The position numbers and the translations under genes were made by a program. Source: Micromonospora sp. HK10 (GTDB taxonomy: Bacteria; Actinomycetota; Actinomycetes; Mycobacteriales; Micromonosporaceae). From it: a stretch of DNA of 64,000 nt. Position 1 is the stretch's first letter; the number at the start of each line of letters is the position of its first letter. The DNA lies in the NCBI RefSeq assembly GCF_000982955.1, contig NZ_KQ058649.1:62001-126000 (forward strand). The letters run 5' to 3'. This document shows positions 63,075-64,000 of this stretch, one piece after another. The notes below the pieces were generated by a model, which worked only from the letters and a program-made list of their open reading frames with translations, was not told the DNA's origin and searched no databases.

Positions 63075-64000
63075 ATGGCCGCAGAGCAGTCGTTCGACGT
63101 TTACCGGTTGCCGGAGGAGCACGAGGCGATCCGGGAGGCGGTCCGTGAGGTCTGTGCGGCGAAGGTCGCCCCGCACGCCGCCGAGGCGGACGAGACCGGT
63201 GAGTTCCCCAAGGCGTCCTACGACGCGCTGCGGGCCGCCGACTTCCACGCTCCGCACATCCCCGTCGAGTACGGCGGCGCCGGCGCGGACGCCCTGGCCA
63301 CGGCCGTCGTGATCGAGGAGGTCGCCCGGGCCTGCGCCTCGTCCTCGCTGATCCCGGCGGTGAACAAGCTGGGCACCATGCCGTTGCTGCTGGCCGGCTC
63401 GGAGGAGCTCAAGCGGAAGTACCTCACCCCGGTCGCCGCGGGCGACGCGATGTTCTCGTACTGCCTCTCCGAGCCGGAGGCGGGCAGCGACGCCGCCTCG
63501 ATGACCACCAAGGCGGTCCGGGACGGCGACCACTGGGTGCTCAACGGCGTGAAGCGGTGGATCACCAACGCGGGCGTCTCGGAGTACTACACGGTCTTCG
63601 CGGTGACCGATCCCACAGCCCGTTCCCGGGGCATCTCGGCCTTCGTGGTCGAGAAGTCCGACGCCGGGGTGAGCTTCGGCGCGCCGGAGAAGAAGCTCGG
63701 CATCAAGGGCTCGCCGACCCGTGAGGTCTACTTCGACAACGTGCGGATCCCGGCGGACCGGATGATCGGTGCCGAGGGCACCGGTTTCGCCACCGCGATG
63801 CGGACCCTGGACCACACCCGGGTGACCATCGCCGCCCAGGCGCTCGGCATCGCCCAGGGCGCGCTGGACTACGCCAAGGGGTACGTCCAGGAGCGCAAGC
63901 AGTTCGGCAAGCCGGTCGCGGACTTCCAGGGCATCCAGTTCATGCTCGCCGACATGGGCATGAAGCTGGAGGCGGCCCGCCAGCTCACCTACGCCGCGGC
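63075..64000 (+). CDS. acyl-CoA dehydrogenase, 5' part only
   Basis: The frame is open from ATG 63075 to the window end, giving 308 residues of a protein normally near 380. It is an FAD-dependent acyl-CoA dehydrogenase: N-terminal helical domain (YRLPEEHEAIREAVREV), middle domain with FSYCLSEPEAGSDAASM and WITNAGVSEYYTVFAV, and the start of the C-terminal helical domain (TRVTIAAQALGIAQGALDYA, then QERKQFGKPVADFQ). The catalytic Glu would lie beyond the window. AGGGGAGGGG lies upstream of the ATG. With the thiolase at 26 kb it represents beta-oxidation. Its chain-length specificity cannot be seen. Confidence 0.92.
   Translation, partial: MAAEQSFDVYRLPEEHEAIREAVREVCAAKVAPHAAEADETGEFPKASYDALRAADFHAPHIPVEYGGAGADALATAVVIEEVARACASSSLIPAVNKLGTMPLLLAGSEELKRKYLTPVAAGDAMFSYCLSEPEAGSDAASMTTKAVRDGDHWVLNGVKRWITNAGVSEYYTVFAVTDPTARSRGISAFVVEKSDAGVSFGAPEKKLGIKGSPTREVYFDNVRIPADRMIGAEGTGFATAMRTLDHTRVTIAAQALGIAQGALDYAKGYVQERKQFGKPVADFQGIQFMLADMGMKLEAARQLTYAA

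Overview
The window is very GC-rich DNA in which nearly every codon ends in G or C. GTG starts are frequent, stop/start overlaps of the ATGA and GTGA type are common, and the gene set is typically actinobacterial: mycothiol conjugate amidase (Mca), DUF501 next to Ppx, a SARP regulator, DUF4307, DUF5937 and an SCO7613-type giant membrane protein. The gene content, and a tandem repeat between purK and purE of a kind I associate with Micromonospora and Salinispora, point to the Micromonosporaceae, most likely Micromonospora. This is inference. It looks like ordinary chromosome: I see no transposase, integrase, phage gene or CRISPR array.

Layout. 1-5.8 kb: end of a DUF501 gene, N-acetylglutamate synthase, a secreted depolymerase-like esterase, a DUF5937 regulator and ppx on one side; a DrrAB-type ABC exporter on the other. 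5.8-11 kb: a 960-residue AfsR/SARP regulator directly upstream of that exporter, a membrane protein, and a PadR-HAAS pair with a clear operator/promoter. 11-17 kb: dienelactone hydrolase with a uracil-DNA glycosylase, then a tightly overlapping DUF4129 / unknown / MoxR / DUF58 / membrane-protein operon. 17-24 kb: an NDH-2-like flavoprotein, a GT-C-like membrane protein, tRNA-Leu(TAA), two tandem Bax-inhibitor-1 paralogues, and a divergent SDR/HxlR pair. 24-31 kb: CYTH-CHAD protein, thiolase, two SGNH hydrolases, DUF1232 and cystathionine beta-synthase.

31-38 kb is the most interesting part. A three-gene operon (asparagine-synthase-like amidotransferase, GNAT/ATP-grasp ligase, M42 peptidase) matches the known set for the osmoprotectant N-acetylglutaminylglutamine amide (NAGGN). 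Downstream of it lies the only gene-free stretch over 300 bp. This holds a promoter-like sequence, a near-perfect Shine-Dalgarno sequence, a 12-codon reading frame, a 116-nt nested RNA structure and a terminator-like hairpin, all reading toward RNase Z. I regard this as the best candidate for something undescribed.

38-47 kb: MsrA, a HIT protein, a frameshifted AbiEii-type nucleotidyltransferase with its overlapping partner, cystathionine gamma-synthase, amidase, DUF4328, threonine deaminase, GreA, DUF4307 and Mca. 47-64 kb: a GGDEF-EAL c-di-GMP enzyme with a structured upstream region, a YyaL-type thioredoxin-fold protein, PdxH, a second PadR locus, purK-purE, a REP-like palindrome, the 1631-residue SCO7613-type protein, UDP-sugar dehydrogenase, and the start of an acyl-CoA dehydrogenase.

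Functional threads. Transsulfuration is represented by cbs and metB, with ilvA nearby. Polyphosphate is represented by ppx and the CYTH-CHAD protein. Osmoprotection is represented by the NAGGN operon, and thiol/redox handling by mca, msrA and the thioredoxin-fold protein. Most gene starts were chosen from ribosome binding sites and family N-termini; a few remain ambiguous and are marked.
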